NCBI GenBank assembly: GCA_025966315.1
Contig: JAOPUZ010000040.1
Span: 59,188-123,187 of the forward strand
Source of the DNA: Frankiales bacterium
GTDB lineage: Bacteria > Actinomycetota > Actinomycetes > Mycobacteriales > Jatrophihabitantaceae
Direction: 5' to 3'
DNA length: 64,000 nt
In this document: one piece after another, positions 45,181 through 53,991 of the stretch
How positions within the stretch are numbered: the first letter of the stretch is position 1
How the letters are laid out: every line of letters begins with the position of its first letter
The notes under the pieces: model-generated
The model's input: only the letters and a program-made list of their open reading frames with translations
Told to the model about the DNA's origin: nothing
Database searches by the model: none
Program-made: the position numbers and the translations under genes

Positions 45181-45487
45181 ATAAATAGCTTTGCACAATC
45201 GCGTGGCTCGTCATTTCAGGCGGCCGACAAGCGCGCCTCGGGCACTTTGTGGATCTTGTCGATCAGCTGGATCCTCGGCGACGATCACCCCGCGAAAGCG
45301 TTGACTGAGCATGCGGCTCCGGGTTAACGTGAGGTTACGGGGCCGACTTTGCCGATCACTACGTCGCTTCGGACCAAACTCCCTCCCAGCGTGTGACCGC
45401 GCCTCTGAACAAGACATTTCGCGTCTGCTCGCTGCCTCACCATGCGAAATGGCCCGTGGGCCGGACCGAGAATGCGAGGCTTGAAAA
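45181..45487. other. 307-bp divergent promoter region
   Basis: Between the leftward small membrane-protein gene and the rightward aldolase gene. It contains the promoter candidate at 45301-45329 and an AT-rich end (45178-45195) next to the leftward gene. No reading frame looks coding. Confidence 0.5.
45301..45329 (+). promoter_or_regulatory. sigma-70-type promoter candidate for the aldolase operon
   Basis: TTGACT at 45301-45306, a 17-nt spacer and TTAACG at 45324-45329. The -35 hexamer is nearly consensus. It lies 160 bp upstream of the aldolase ATG and faces the four-gene rightward operon. The long leader and weak -10 leave doubt. Confidence 0.4.
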
Positions 45488-46276
45488 ATGAGCACCAATC
45501 GAGTTCGAGAGCGTTGGAGCCGGGGCGAGGTCGTGGTCGACTGCTGGCTGTCCGGCTCGTCGATGACCACCGCTGAGTCGATCGGCCGGCTGGGCTACGA
45601 CTCCGTCGTCATTGACATGCAGCACACCCTGGCGGATTTCAAAGACGTCGCCGGGTGTCTGATCGCCCTTACCGGCACGGGTACCACGGCCATGGTGCGG
45701 GTTCCCGGAAATGATTCATCGATGATTCAAAAGCTGCTCGACGCCGGCGCCGAAGGCATCATGTGCCCGATGATCAACAACCCGGCCGAGGCCCAGGCCT
45801 TTGTCGGTGCCTGCCGCTACCCGCCGCTGGGGGTGCGTAGCAACGGCCCATTCCGCACCAAGGAAGGCGGTCGCGCGTACTTCCACACGGCCAATGACAC
45901 CGTGGTCACGCTGGCTCAGATCGAAACCCGTGAGGCGATGGAGAATCTCGACGCCATTGCCGCGACGCCCGGCCTGGACGCATTGTTCGTAGGCCCCAGC
46001 GATTTGTCCATCTCCTATGGCGGCGAGCCGGTGATGGATTACGACAATCCGGTCACGGCCGAGCGGCATCGGCAGATCGTCGAAGCGGCGCACCGTGCCG
46101 GTAAGAAGGCCGGCATGCTCGCCCTCACGCCGCCGGATGTGCCGCTGGCCGTCGAATGGGGCATGGACCTGATCTCGGTCGGAATGGACGGCATGCTCGT
46201 CATCCTCGGTGCGGTCGAAGCGCTCAACCGTGGACTGTCCGAAACCAAGCAGACGAGCCAGAGCGAGATCTTCTAA
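45488..46276 (+). CDS. HpcH/HpaI-family aldolase
   Basis: 262 aa metal-dependent class II aldolase. Motifs: VVIDMQHTLADF near residue 40, GAEGIMCPMINNPAEA, the metal ligands Glu in LAQIETREAMEN and Asp in FVGPSDLSISYGG. These enzymes cleave 4-hydroxy-2-oxoacids into pyruvate and an aldehyde. The start has GAGG ten bases upstream. It is the first gene of a rightward operon with a cyclase, a hydroxyacid oxidase and a monooxygenase, so it probably performs a late carbon-carbon cleavage. Confidence 0.92.
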   Translation: MSTNRVRERWSRGEVVVDCWLSGSSMTTAESIGRLGYDSVVIDMQHTLADFKDVAGCLIALTGTGTTAMVRVPGNDSSMIQKLLDAGAEGIMCPMINNPAEAQAFVGACRYPPLGVRSNGPFRTKEGGRAYFHTANDTVVTLAQIETREAMENLDAIAATPGLDALFVGPSDLSISYGGEPVMDYDNPVTAERHRQIVEAAHRAGKKAGMLALTPPDVPLAVEWGMDLISVGMDGMLVILGAVEALNRGLSETKQTSQSEIF

Positions 46277-46363
46277 CCGGTCCCACCGGCGATCAACTCG
46301 GAGTCATCAGCTCCGAAACACCAGCTCGAAATCATCCGCTGACTTCATGAGAGGCGATTCACC

Positions 46364-47302
46364 ATGGCCGACGCAAAAAGCGACTACGAATTCAAGAAAA
46401 TCGGCAAGGAACTGAGTAACTGGGGCCGCTGGGGTTCCGACGACGAACTCGGCACCATCAACTTCATCACCCCTGACGTCCGCAAGGCCGCGGCGGCTTT
46501 GGTCCGAACGGGTAAGACTTTCGACCTCGGAATGCCGTTCAGTTCGGCCGGCCCGCAATCCGGCGGTGGGCGGTTCAATCCCATTCACACCATGACGATG
46601 ATGCCCTCGGACGGACCACTGTTCCCCGACGGCATGATCGCTTCCGACGACGTCGTCACGATGCCGCTGCAGTGCGCGACCCAATGGGACAGCCTGGCCC
46701 ACGTGGGCTACGACGAGGCCCTCTACAACGGCGTGCCGGGGTCGGCCGTAACCGCGTCCAAGGGTGCGATCAAGAACTCGTTCGACAAGGTCGTGAACCG
46801 GCTGATCACCCGCGGCGTGCTGCTCGACATCGCTGGCCTGAAGGGTGTCGACCGACTCGCCCGCAGCGAGGAAATCACGGCCGACGACCTCGACGCCGCG
46901 GCCGCTCGGCAAGGCGTGAGCATCCAATCCGGTGACGTGGTCATGTTCCGCACCGGTTGGTACCAGCACTTCACCGAAGGCAACTCCGCGCTGTACCTGG
47001 GCTGGGAGTCGGCTGGGCTGGGCATATCCGCCGCCGCCTGGCTGCATGACCACGAGGTCGCCGCGGTCGCCGGGGACAACTTCGCCATCGAGTGCCTGCC
47101 GGCCAAGGAGGAAGGCACCTCGTTGCCGGTGCACATGGTCCTCATCCGTGACCTGGGTATGACGCTCGGCGAGATGTTCAATTTCGAGGAATTGGCCGCG
47201 GACTGCAATTCGGACGGTGTCTGGGAATTTCTGTTCTCCGGTATCGGGATCAAGGTCACCGCCTCAGTGGGTTCACCGGTAACCCCCATCGCCATAAAGT
47301 AA
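46364..47302 (+). CDS. cyclase-family hydrolase with substituted metal site
   Basis: 312 aa of the cyclase/kynurenine-formamidase-like family. In place of the usual HxGTHxDxPxH metal motif it reads QCATQWDSLAH (103-113): both leading His are Gln, while the Asp and last His remain. Other landmarks are GDVVMFRTGW, GDNFAIECLP and LPVHMVLIRDLGMTLGEMF. It could be a hydrolase acting on a lactone or amide with an altered metal, or a binding protein. It sits between the aldolase and hydroxyacid oxidase genes. Confidence 0.85.
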   Translation: MADAKSDYEFKKIGKELSNWGRWGSDDELGTINFITPDVRKAAAALVRTGKTFDLGMPFSSAGPQSGGGRFNPIHTMTMMPSDGPLFPDGMIASDDVVTMPLQCATQWDSLAHVGYDEALYNGVPGSAVTASKGAIKNSFDKVVNRLITRGVLLDIAGLKGVDRLARSEEITADDLDAAAARQGVSIQSGDVVMFRTGWYQHFTEGNSALYLGWESAGLGISAAAWLHDHEVAAVAGDNFAIECLPAKEEGTSLPVHMVLIRDLGMTLGEMFNFEELAADCNSDGVWEFLFSGIGIKVTASVGSPVTPIAIK

Positions 47303-47350
47303 GGCCGGAACCCAGCAGTTTCTGGTCGCCAGCGAAAGCGAGAACAACGG

Positions 47351-48574
47351 ATGAATGCCGTAACCCCCGCGCTCGAACGAATGCGTGCCCGCCGGGTCGC
47401 CAAGATCCTCAGCTACGAGGATGCCCGCAAAGGCGCCCGGCGAATCCTGCCGCGGGGGCTGTTCGATTATGTCGACGGCGGCGCCGAGGACGAAGTTACG
47501 ATGCGCCGCAACGTGCAGGCCTTTCAGGACATCACGTTCCGTCCACGTATGGCCGTCATGAATCCCGAGCCGAAACTCGCGACCACCGTGCTCGGTACCC
47601 CCATCTCGATGCCGGTACTGACCGCGCCGTGTGGCGGCATGCGGCTGGTCCACCCGGAAGGCGACATCGGGGTAGCGAAGGCGTCGGCCAAGGCCGGCAC
47701 GATTCACGTGACCTCGTCGGCCTCCTGCTTTTCCCTCGAAGAGATCGCCGCGGGCAGCACGGGCGGCCCCAAGTGGTTCCAGCTCTACCGGTTCTTCAGC
47801 GGCGAACTGATGGAGAACCTGGTCATCCGCGCTCAGGCGGCCGGTTACGAGGCGCTGGTGGTCACCGTCGACACGGTGGTGGCTGGAAACCGCGAGAAGG
47901 ACTACAAGAACGGGTTCTCCTACAACATGCGGGTGAACGCCAAGAACGCCGTCAAGATGGCGCCGCAGATGGGTATCCGTCCCGAGTGGGTCTACCGCTT
48001 CGTTCGCGACGGCATGCCGTTCGCGCTGTCCAACACGCTCAGTCCGGACGGGCAGGCAATGCTGTTGACCGCCATGACCCGGCTGGCAACCGAGTCCCAG
48101 TCACCCAGCTGGGCCGACATGGCCTGGCTACGCGCGAACTGGAAAGGCCCGCTGATCATCAAAGGCCTACTCACCTCCGAGGACGCCCGACGAGCTGTGG
48201 ACGTCGGCGCCGAGGGAATCGTGGTGTCCAACCACGGCGGCCGCCAGCTCGAGAATGCCCCGGCCACCATCGACGTCCTGCCCGAGATCGTCGATGCGGT
48301 CGGCGGTCAGACCGAAATCCTGCTCGACAGCGGCGTGCGACGGGGCGGCGATGTCCTGAAAGCCCTGGCGATCGGCGCGAAGGCCGTGCTCATCGGGCGC
48401 AACGCTGCCTTCGGTCTCGCGGTCGGCGGCCAGGCGGGCGTGGACCGGATGCTCAGCATCATCCGCGCCGACATGGTGCGCACGATGCGTCTGATGGGTC
48501 TGGAGAACGTCGCCGACCTCGATCGATCGTGGTTGACCCAACAGTCGATCGATCGAGCGATGGCCGCCCGATGA
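47351..48574 (+). CDS. FMN-dependent alpha-hydroxyacid oxidase/dehydrogenase (copy 2)
   Basis: 407 aa. FMN-enzyme landmarks: YVDGGAEDEVTMRRNVQAF, LTAPCGGMRLVHPEG, WFQLYRFFSGEL, catalytic His in VVSNHGGRQLENAP and phosphate-binding LDSGVRRGGDVLKAL. It is homologous to copy 1 at 42472-43668 but clearly distinct, which suggests a different hydroxyacid. The stop overlaps the start of the monooxygenase gene (ATGA), so the two are made together. Confidence 0.92.
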   Translation: MNAVTPALERMRARRVAKILSYEDARKGARRILPRGLFDYVDGGAEDEVTMRRNVQAFQDITFRPRMAVMNPEPKLATTVLGTPISMPVLTAPCGGMRLVHPEGDIGVAKASAKAGTIHVTSSASCFSLEEIAAGSTGGPKWFQLYRFFSGELMENLVIRAQAAGYEALVVTVDTVVAGNREKDYKNGFSYNMRVNAKNAVKMAPQMGIRPEWVYRFVRDGMPFALSNTLSPDGQAMLLTAMTRLATESQSPSWADMAWLRANWKGPLIIKGLLTSEDARRAVDVGAEGIVVSNHGGRQLENAPATIDVLPEIVDAVGGQTEILLDSGVRRGGDVLKALAIGAKAVLIGRNAAFGLAVGGQAGVDRMLSIIRADMVRTMRLMGLENVADLDRSWLTQQSIDRAMAAR

Positions 48575-50241
48575 CGGCAACGAACACGGTAGCTGCGGCG
48601 GATGGGGTGAACGCGGTGAAGGCGGAAAACAAGACGACGAGGTTGGATGCGCTGGTGATTGGTGCCGGCGTGGGCGGGCTCTACATGCTGCACAAGCTGC
48701 GCGAGCAAGGATTCAACGTCCGCGCCGTGGAAATGGGCGACGGCGTTGGTGGCACCTGGTACTGGAATCGCTACCCGGGGGCCCGGGTCGACGTCGAAAG
48801 CCTGGAGTATTCGTTCAGCTTCTCCAAGGAGATCGAGCAGGAATGGGACTGGACCGAGATCATGGCCTCCCAGCCCGAGCTCGAGCGCTACATCAATTTC
48901 GTGGCCGACCGCCTCGACCTGCGCCGTGACATCGAGTTCCAGACCAAGGTCATCAGCATGACCTTCGACGAGGCCACCGACCGTTGGCTCGTGGTCACCG
49001 ATTCCGGCGCACAGTTCGACGCCCAGTTCGTCATTGCCGCCACCGGCTGCCTGTCCGCCCCGCTGACTCCTCAGATCGAAGGTCTGGACAGCTTCACCGG
49101 CCCGGTGTTGTACACGAACCGCTTTCCGAAAGAAGGCTTCGATTTCACCGGATTGCGGGTGGGCCTGATCGGGACCGGCTCGTCCGGAGTGCAGACCATT
49201 CCGGTCGTCGCCGAGCAAGCCAGCGAGCTGTTCGTCTTCCAGCGGTCGGCGGCGTACACCCGCCCCGCGGGCAACCGTCCGCTGGCTCCCGGCGAGCTCG
49301 ATGAGGCCAAGGCCGACTACGAGAACATCCGTTACCGGCAACGGCAAACATTCGCCGGCACCTTGCGCTTCGGTGCCGTATCGGTGGAAGGCGTCACTCC
49401 CCCGGACCGCCGCATTCTCCAGACGCCGCTCGAACAGCGCATTGCCGTCGTGGACGAATTGGGCTGGGGCGCCCCGCAGGCCTGGGCCGACGTGCTCGTC
49501 GATCTGGACGCCAACAAGGCCGGCACCGAACTGTATGCGGAACTGATCCGGCGCAACGTCAAGGATGCCCAGACGGCCGAGGCGCTGGTGCCGCATTACC
49601 CGATGGGGTGCAAGCGCCAGATCATCGACACTGGTTACTTCGAGACGTTCAACAAGGATCACGTCACGCTCGTCGATCTACGCAAGACGCCGATTGAACG
49701 CATCACCCCGAATGGCCTGCAGACCACGGACGGCCACTACGAATTCGACGTCCTTTATTGCGCTACTGGCTTCGACGCCATGACCGGTGCGTTGAATCGG
49801 ATCGACATTCGCGGCCGGGACGGCAAGCTGCTGCGCGACGAATGGCGGGACGGTCCGGGATCTTATCTCGGCCTGCAGGTGGCCGGCTTCCCGAACCTGT
49901 TCACGATCACCGGCCCGGGCAGTCCCTCGGTGCTGGCCAACATGATCATGGCGGTCGAACAGCACGTCGATTGGATTGCCGACTGCCTGACCAGCCTGCG
50001 GGATTCCGGATCGCGGGTCATCGAGGCGCAAGCCGAGGCCCAGCAGGCGTGGATCGAGCACGCGGCGGCACTGGTCGAAGGCGAGCTGCGAGCGTCGGAG
50101 AGCTGTAATTCCTGGTACCTGGGCGCGAACATCCCCGGCAAAGTCCGGATCTACATGCCCTACATGGGCGGCCTGCCGGCCTACCGCGAACGCTGCGACA
50201 GCATCGCCGCCGCCGGGTACGCGGGTTTCGCCATCGCCTAA
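48571..50241 (+). CDS. Baeyer-Villiger-type flavin monooxygenase with altered fingerprint
   Basis: 556 aa from the ATG at 48571; the frame stays open much further upstream but over the oxidase gene. Two Rossmann motifs (VIGAGVGGLYML and GLIGTGSSGVQTIP) bind FAD and NADPH. Between them the BVMO fingerprint FxGxxxHxxxWP reads FTGPVLYTNRFP (175-186), with His changed to Tyr and Trp to Phe. The rest follows the cyclohexanone monooxygenase pattern (GGTWYWNRYPGARVD, ATGFDAMTG, ITGPGSPSVL). Probable ketone-to-lactone oxidation, but the altered fingerprint could change activity. Confidence 0.9.
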   Translation: MTATNTVAAADGVNAVKAENKTTRLDALVIGAGVGGLYMLHKLREQGFNVRAVEMGDGVGGTWYWNRYPGARVDVESLEYSFSFSKEIEQEWDWTEIMASQPELERYINFVADRLDLRRDIEFQTKVISMTFDEATDRWLVVTDSGAQFDAQFVIAATGCLSAPLTPQIEGLDSFTGPVLYTNRFPKEGFDFTGLRVGLIGTGSSGVQTIPVVAEQASELFVFQRSAAYTRPAGNRPLAPGELDEAKADYENIRYRQRQTFAGTLRFGAVSVEGVTPPDRRILQTPLEQRIAVVDELGWGAPQAWADVLVDLDANKAGTELYAELIRRNVKDAQTAEALVPHYPMGCKRQIIDTGYFETFNKDHVTLVDLRKTPIERITPNGLQTTDGHYEFDVLYCATGFDAMTGALNRIDIRGRDGKLLRDEWRDGPGSYLGLQVAGFPNLFTITGPGSPSVLANMIMAVEQHVDWIADCLTSLRDSGSRVIEAQAEAQQAWIEHAAALVEGELRASESCNSWYLGANIPGKVRIYMPYMGGLPAYRERCDSIAAAGYAGFAIA

Positions 50242-50259
50242 ACCAGGAATCGGTCCGGC

Positions 50260-51552
50260 TCAGAAGATGCCCAGCACCGTATCGCCGATCAGATACACAT
50301 TCAGGCTCGACACGATCACGGTGATGCTCAACATCCCGAAGTTGGTCAACCGGCGATTGGCCATGTCCAACATCAGCCGCTTGTTTCGGGTGATCAGGAA
50401 CAGCGGCACCAGCGCGAACGGGATTCCGAAGGACAGCACGATCTGTGAATAAACCAGCGCGTCCGTTACGTTGACCGGCAGCGCCAGCACGACGAGGGAC
50501 GGCAGCATCGTCAGCGCCCGGCGCGCGAAGAGCCCGATCCGCCAGGGCGTGAACCCGGACATCACGACTTGACCGGCATAGGTTCCGACGCTGGAGGACG
50601 CTAAACCCGAGGCCAGTAGTGCGATGCCGAACGCCAGCGCCGCGCCACCGGAGACCAGCGTCGACAAGTGATCATGAATGGCCTGCAGATCACGCACGTC
50701 CGACAGCCCCGGAGTGTGGAAAAGTGCCGCCGAAATGCACAGCATGGAAAGGTTCACCAGGCCTGCGACGCCCAGGCCGATCGCGCAATCCCATTTGTTG
50801 AAGCGAAGTAGCAATTGCCGTTCCTGCGCCGTCTCGGCCAGAATCCGGTCCTTCTGCAACGCTGAGTGCAGATATACGACGTGCGGCATGACCGTCGCAC
50901 CTATGATCGCCACGGTCAGCGCCGGAGCATCCGAGCCGCTCAGCCGCGGGATGACGCCGTTGGCGATCTGGCCGTAGTCCTGGCCGCCGACCGTGAAGAA
51001 CACGTAGATGAAGCCGGCGGCAATCATCGCCAGCAGCGCAATGATGGCCAATTCGAAGCGGCGATAGCCGTGCTGCTCGAAGGCCAGGATGACAAACGCG
51101 ACCACGGCGGTGATCAGTCCGGCCGGTAGCAGCGGTACGCCGAACAGCAGGTTCAGCCCGACCGCGGCCCCCACGAACTCGGCCAGGTCTGTGGCCATGG
51201 CCACCACCTCGGCTTGCAGCCACATCATCACGTTGGTGCGCCGACCGTATTCCTGCCGGCACAATTCGGGCAGACTCTGACCGGTGGCCAGGCCGACCTT
51301 GGACGTCAGGTATTGGACCAGCACCGCCATCAGGTTGGCCATCACGATGACCCAGACGAGCAGGTAGCCGTGCCGGGCGCCGGCGGCAAAATTGGTGGCG
51401 AAGTTGCCCGGGTCGACGTAGGCCACTGAGGCCACGAACGCCGGCCCGGCCAGGGCGATCGCGGTCCGGCCGCGGCCGCGGGCCCGGATCTGGCGCAGCG
51501 GCGTCCCGCGACGCTCAGTCGCCGGGGCTGGATCGGCCACCCGGAAGATCAT
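50260..51552 (-). CDS. mntH: Nramp-family Mn2+/Fe2+ transporter MntH
   Basis: 430 aa with about eleven helices. The ion-binding motifs are intact: VDPGNFATN in helix 1 and VMPHVVYLHS in helix 6. I took the ATG at 51552 after a 28-bp gap from the DtxR-family gene. It imports Mn2+ (or Fe2+) with protons. Pairing with the metal-dependent repressor suggests a metal-uptake operon, unrelated to the surrounding catabolic genes. Confidence 0.93.
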   Translation of the reverse strand: MIFRVADPAPATERRGTPLRQIRARGRGRTAIALAGPAFVASVAYVDPGNFATNFAAGARHGYLLVWVIVMANLMAVLVQYLTSKVGLATGQSLPELCRQEYGRRTNVMMWLQAEVVAMATDLAEFVGAAVGLNLLFGVPLLPAGLITAVVAFVILAFEQHGYRRFELAIIALLAMIAAGFIYVFFTVGGQDYGQIANGVIPRLSGSDAPALTVAIIGATVMPHVVYLHSALQKDRILAETAQERQLLLRFNKWDCAIGLGVAGLVNLSMLCISAALFHTPGLSDVRDLQAIHDHLSTLVSGGAALAFGIALLASGLASSSVGTYAGQVVMSGFTPWRIGLFARRALTMLPSLVVLALPVNVTDALVYSQIVLSFGIPFALVPLFLITRNKRLMLDMANRRLTNFGMLSITVIVSSLNVYLIGDTVLGIF

Positions 51553-51580
51553 CGCGATGCCGTCCGCACGCAGTGAGCAT

Positions 51581-52279
51581 TCATGCGCGCGTCTTCGGGT
51601 CCAGTTCGATGGACAGGGTCTGGGCAATACCCAGGCCGAAACCATGCACCTGGCCCGGGTCGCCGACCCGGACGATCACCGAACCCCCGAACGGTTGCCG
51701 TTCGACGACCTCGATCCGGTCCCCAAGCTCGACCTGGCAGGTGTCGAGGTGGCGCAGCACGTCAGGGTCGCCGTTCCAGACCCGCACCAGCCAGCCGGCG
51801 TCACCCGGCTCCAGCGTGGACAGCAGCCGGCTGGGCGAAGGCTGCAACTGACCGTCCTTGGACGGGATCGGGTCGCCGTGCGGATCGATGCGGGGATCGC
51901 CCAGTTTGGCTGAAATCCGTTCCACGAACAGATCCGATGCGGCGTGCTCGAGGATCTCGGCCTCGTCCTCGACCTCGTCCCAGCCGTACCCGAGATGCTC
52001 GACCAGGTGCAGCTCGATGAGCCGGCGGCGCCGGATCACCTTCATTGCCAGCTGAATGCCCGCCGGCGTCAGGATGATATTGGAATAGGGCTGGTGGCTG
52101 ATCAGCTGCATTTCCCGGAGCCGAGCCAGCATCGCCGACACCGACGACGGCGTGATGCCGAGATGATTCGCCATCACCGTGTTGGTCACGGTGGTGCCGC
52201 GCTCGTCCAACCCGTAGATCGCCTTGACGTAATCCTCAACCGCGCGGGTGGGTCGTGCGTCATCAGCCTGCTCGGACAT
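51581..52279 (-). CDS. mntR: DtxR-family metal-dependent regulator (MntR-like)
   Basis: 232 aa. HTH: MANHLGITPSSVSAMLARLREMQLI; metal-binding domain: RRRRLIELHLVEHLGYGWDEVEDEAEILEHAASDLF; then a C-terminal SH3-like domain (about 145-225). It represses uptake genes when Mn2+ or Fe2+ is plentiful. It precedes mntH. Just upstream, 52290-52335 is strongly AT-rich (around TAATTGTGACAAGACTA) and is the likely operator, though I cannot point to a clean palindrome. Confidence 0.9.
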   Translation of the reverse strand: MSEQADDARPTRAVEDYVKAIYGLDERGTTVTNTVMANHLGITPSSVSAMLARLREMQLISHQPYSNIILTPAGIQLAMKVIRRRRLIELHLVEHLGYGWDEVEDEAEILEHAASDLFVERISAKLGDPRIDPHGDPIPSKDGQLQPSPSRLLSTLEPGDAGWLVRVWNGDPDVLRHLDTCQVELGDRIEVVERQPFGGSVIVRVGDPGQVHGFGLGIAQTLSIELDPKTRA

Positions 52280-52384
52280 AAAACCACGCTACGGCGCAAC
52301 CATAATTGTGACAAGACTAAATAAATATTGAAGGCGGTAAGAAATAAAGGCCACATGGGGGGCCGGGCGCTCGAAGCGGTGACG

Positions 52385-53953
52385 TTACCGCCCGTAAACG
52401 GTGATTGTGTGCAATCCGGTGACACCGGACGGGTACGGGATCGTGGCCTTCGCGACTTGAGGCCGTCCCCGGGCGTCAAAGGCCCGGACGCGGATGGTGT
52501 GCGGATCAGCGTCGGGCACCGTCCAGAGATAGACCCATTGCCGCCAGGTATCCGTGGACGGCACGGCGGCCAGTTGCGCGCGATTCCAGACGCCCTCGTC
52601 GATCTGGACCTGGACCGCCGAGATTCCCACGTGCTGGTCCCAGGCCACTCCGGCGATGGCCAGCACTCCCCCAATGGGTCCGACCGGCCCGCCCTGCGGC
52701 GTATCGATCCGGGAGGCCAGCTTCACCGGGCCGAGCTGAGTCCAACCGCCCTGAACCCAGAAGGCCTTCTCGGCAAAGGTGGTCGCCTTGATGTCGACGA
52801 TCCATTTGCACGCCGAGACGTAGCCGTACAGACCAGGAACCACCATCCGCACCGGGAATCCGTGCTCGGGCGGCAGCGGCACGCCGTTCATGCCGACGGC
52901 CAGCATCGCGTCCCGGCCGTCGAGCAATACCTTTGTCGGCGACCCGATCGTCATGCCCTGGCGCGAGGTGGACAGCAACTGGTCGGCCTCGTCGGCGACG
53001 CCCACCTCACGTAGCAATTCAGCGAGCAGCACACCTTGGAACTTGGCGGTGCCGACCAGTCGCCCGCCGATCTCGTTGGACACGCAGGCCAAACTGATGA
53101 GCCGTTCCACCTGGGGGCGAGCCAGCAGCTCGGCGTAGCTGATGGTCATTTCGCGCTTGACCATGCCGTGAATACGGAGCTTCCAGGTATGCGGGTTGAT
53201 CTGCGGCGTGATCAGCTGCGTATCGATCTGGTAGAAGTCCGCGTTCGGGGTGACGAACGGCAGGCCGCTCTTGCCGAAATCGTAGCCACGCCCACTGGCG
53301 ATGACCGGGCCGGTCGCCGCGGGCAGGACCACCGCCGCCCGCGCGGCAGAGACGCTGTAACGCGACCGCTGCCAGGCGCGGCCGCCGAGGATTCCGGCCG
53401 TCGCGAGACCGGCGGTGGCGGTGCTGGCCTGGACGAAGGTCCGCCGACTGGTCCTCGATGACGGCGCCGTTCGGTCGACGGGGTCGGGAGCGGCGCTGGT
53501 CGCGGACTCGGGCATCGCGTTCCACAACCGGGCGAGCCAGCTCAGCACGCCGACGGCGACCACACCACCGACCAGTACCGGCAATACGTCCAGGACGTCA
53601 CGAGCGGGCACGTCCAGCGCGGCGAACACACCGAACCCGTCCAGGGCCACGATGCCGAGCACGCCGAACCACAGCAGGCGTAGCGCCAACACGCCGATCA
53701 CCAGCGCCGCTACGGTCAGCACGGCGTAGATACCCGCCAGCAGCACGTGCTTGTCCTGAACGCCGAACGCACGGATTGCCCAGCGTCGCACGGGTTCCGG
53801 GGTAAGCAGGATGACCTTGTTGCCGACCACAATGATCGGCGACGCGCCCGGCCCGACGAACGCGGCGCAGAGCTCACCGACCGCAATCGCGAAGCCAGCC
53901 GGCAGCACGCCGAGCATCGCCCCGCCGACCAGCCGGTTCGCCCTGGGCACCAT
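52385..53953 (-). CDS. membrane-anchored molybdopterin oxidoreductase (sulfite-oxidase family)
   Basis: 522 aa from the ATG at 53953. About four membrane helices occupy residues 5-145, followed by a Tat-like motif SRRTFVQASTATAGLATAG near 165-185, and then a periplasmic molybdenum domain. The Mo-ligand Cys is in LISLACVSNEIGG; other landmarks are ADFYQIDTQL and GFPVRMVVPGLYGYVSACKW, plus a C-terminal dimerisation Ig-like domain. Probably oxidises or reduces a small S or N compound outside the membrane. The internal Tat motif behind helices is unusual. Confidence 0.9.
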   Translation of the reverse strand: MVPRANRLVGGAMLGVLPAGFAIAVGELCAAFVGPGASPIIVVGNKVILLTPEPVRRWAIRAFGVQDKHVLLAGIYAVLTVAALVIGVLALRLLWFGVLGIVALDGFGVFAALDVPARDVLDVLPVLVGGVVAVGVLSWLARLWNAMPESATSAAPDPVDRTAPSSRTSRRTFVQASTATAGLATAGILGGRAWQRSRYSVSAARAAVVLPAATGPVIASGRGYDFGKSGLPFVTPNADFYQIDTQLITPQINPHTWKLRIHGMVKREMTISYAELLARPQVERLISLACVSNEIGGRLVGTAKFQGVLLAELLREVGVADEADQLLSTSRQGMTIGSPTKVLLDGRDAMLAVGMNGVPLPPEHGFPVRMVVPGLYGYVSACKWIVDIKATTFAEKAFWVQGGWTQLGPVKLASRIDTPQGGPVGPIGGVLAIAGVAWDQHVGISAVQVQIDEGVWNRAQLAAVPSTDTWRQWVYLWTVPDADPHTIRVRAFDARGRPQVAKATIPYPSGVTGLHTITVYGR

Positions 53954-53991
53954 CAATTGATGATGCCTGTCCGGCGCCGGCCGTGCCGTCC

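Noticed and set aside
48307..49662. Minus-strand frame of 451 codons opposite the monooxygenase
   Set aside because: Antisense shadow of the hydroxyacid oxidase and monooxygenase genes, which carry complete cofactor motifs.
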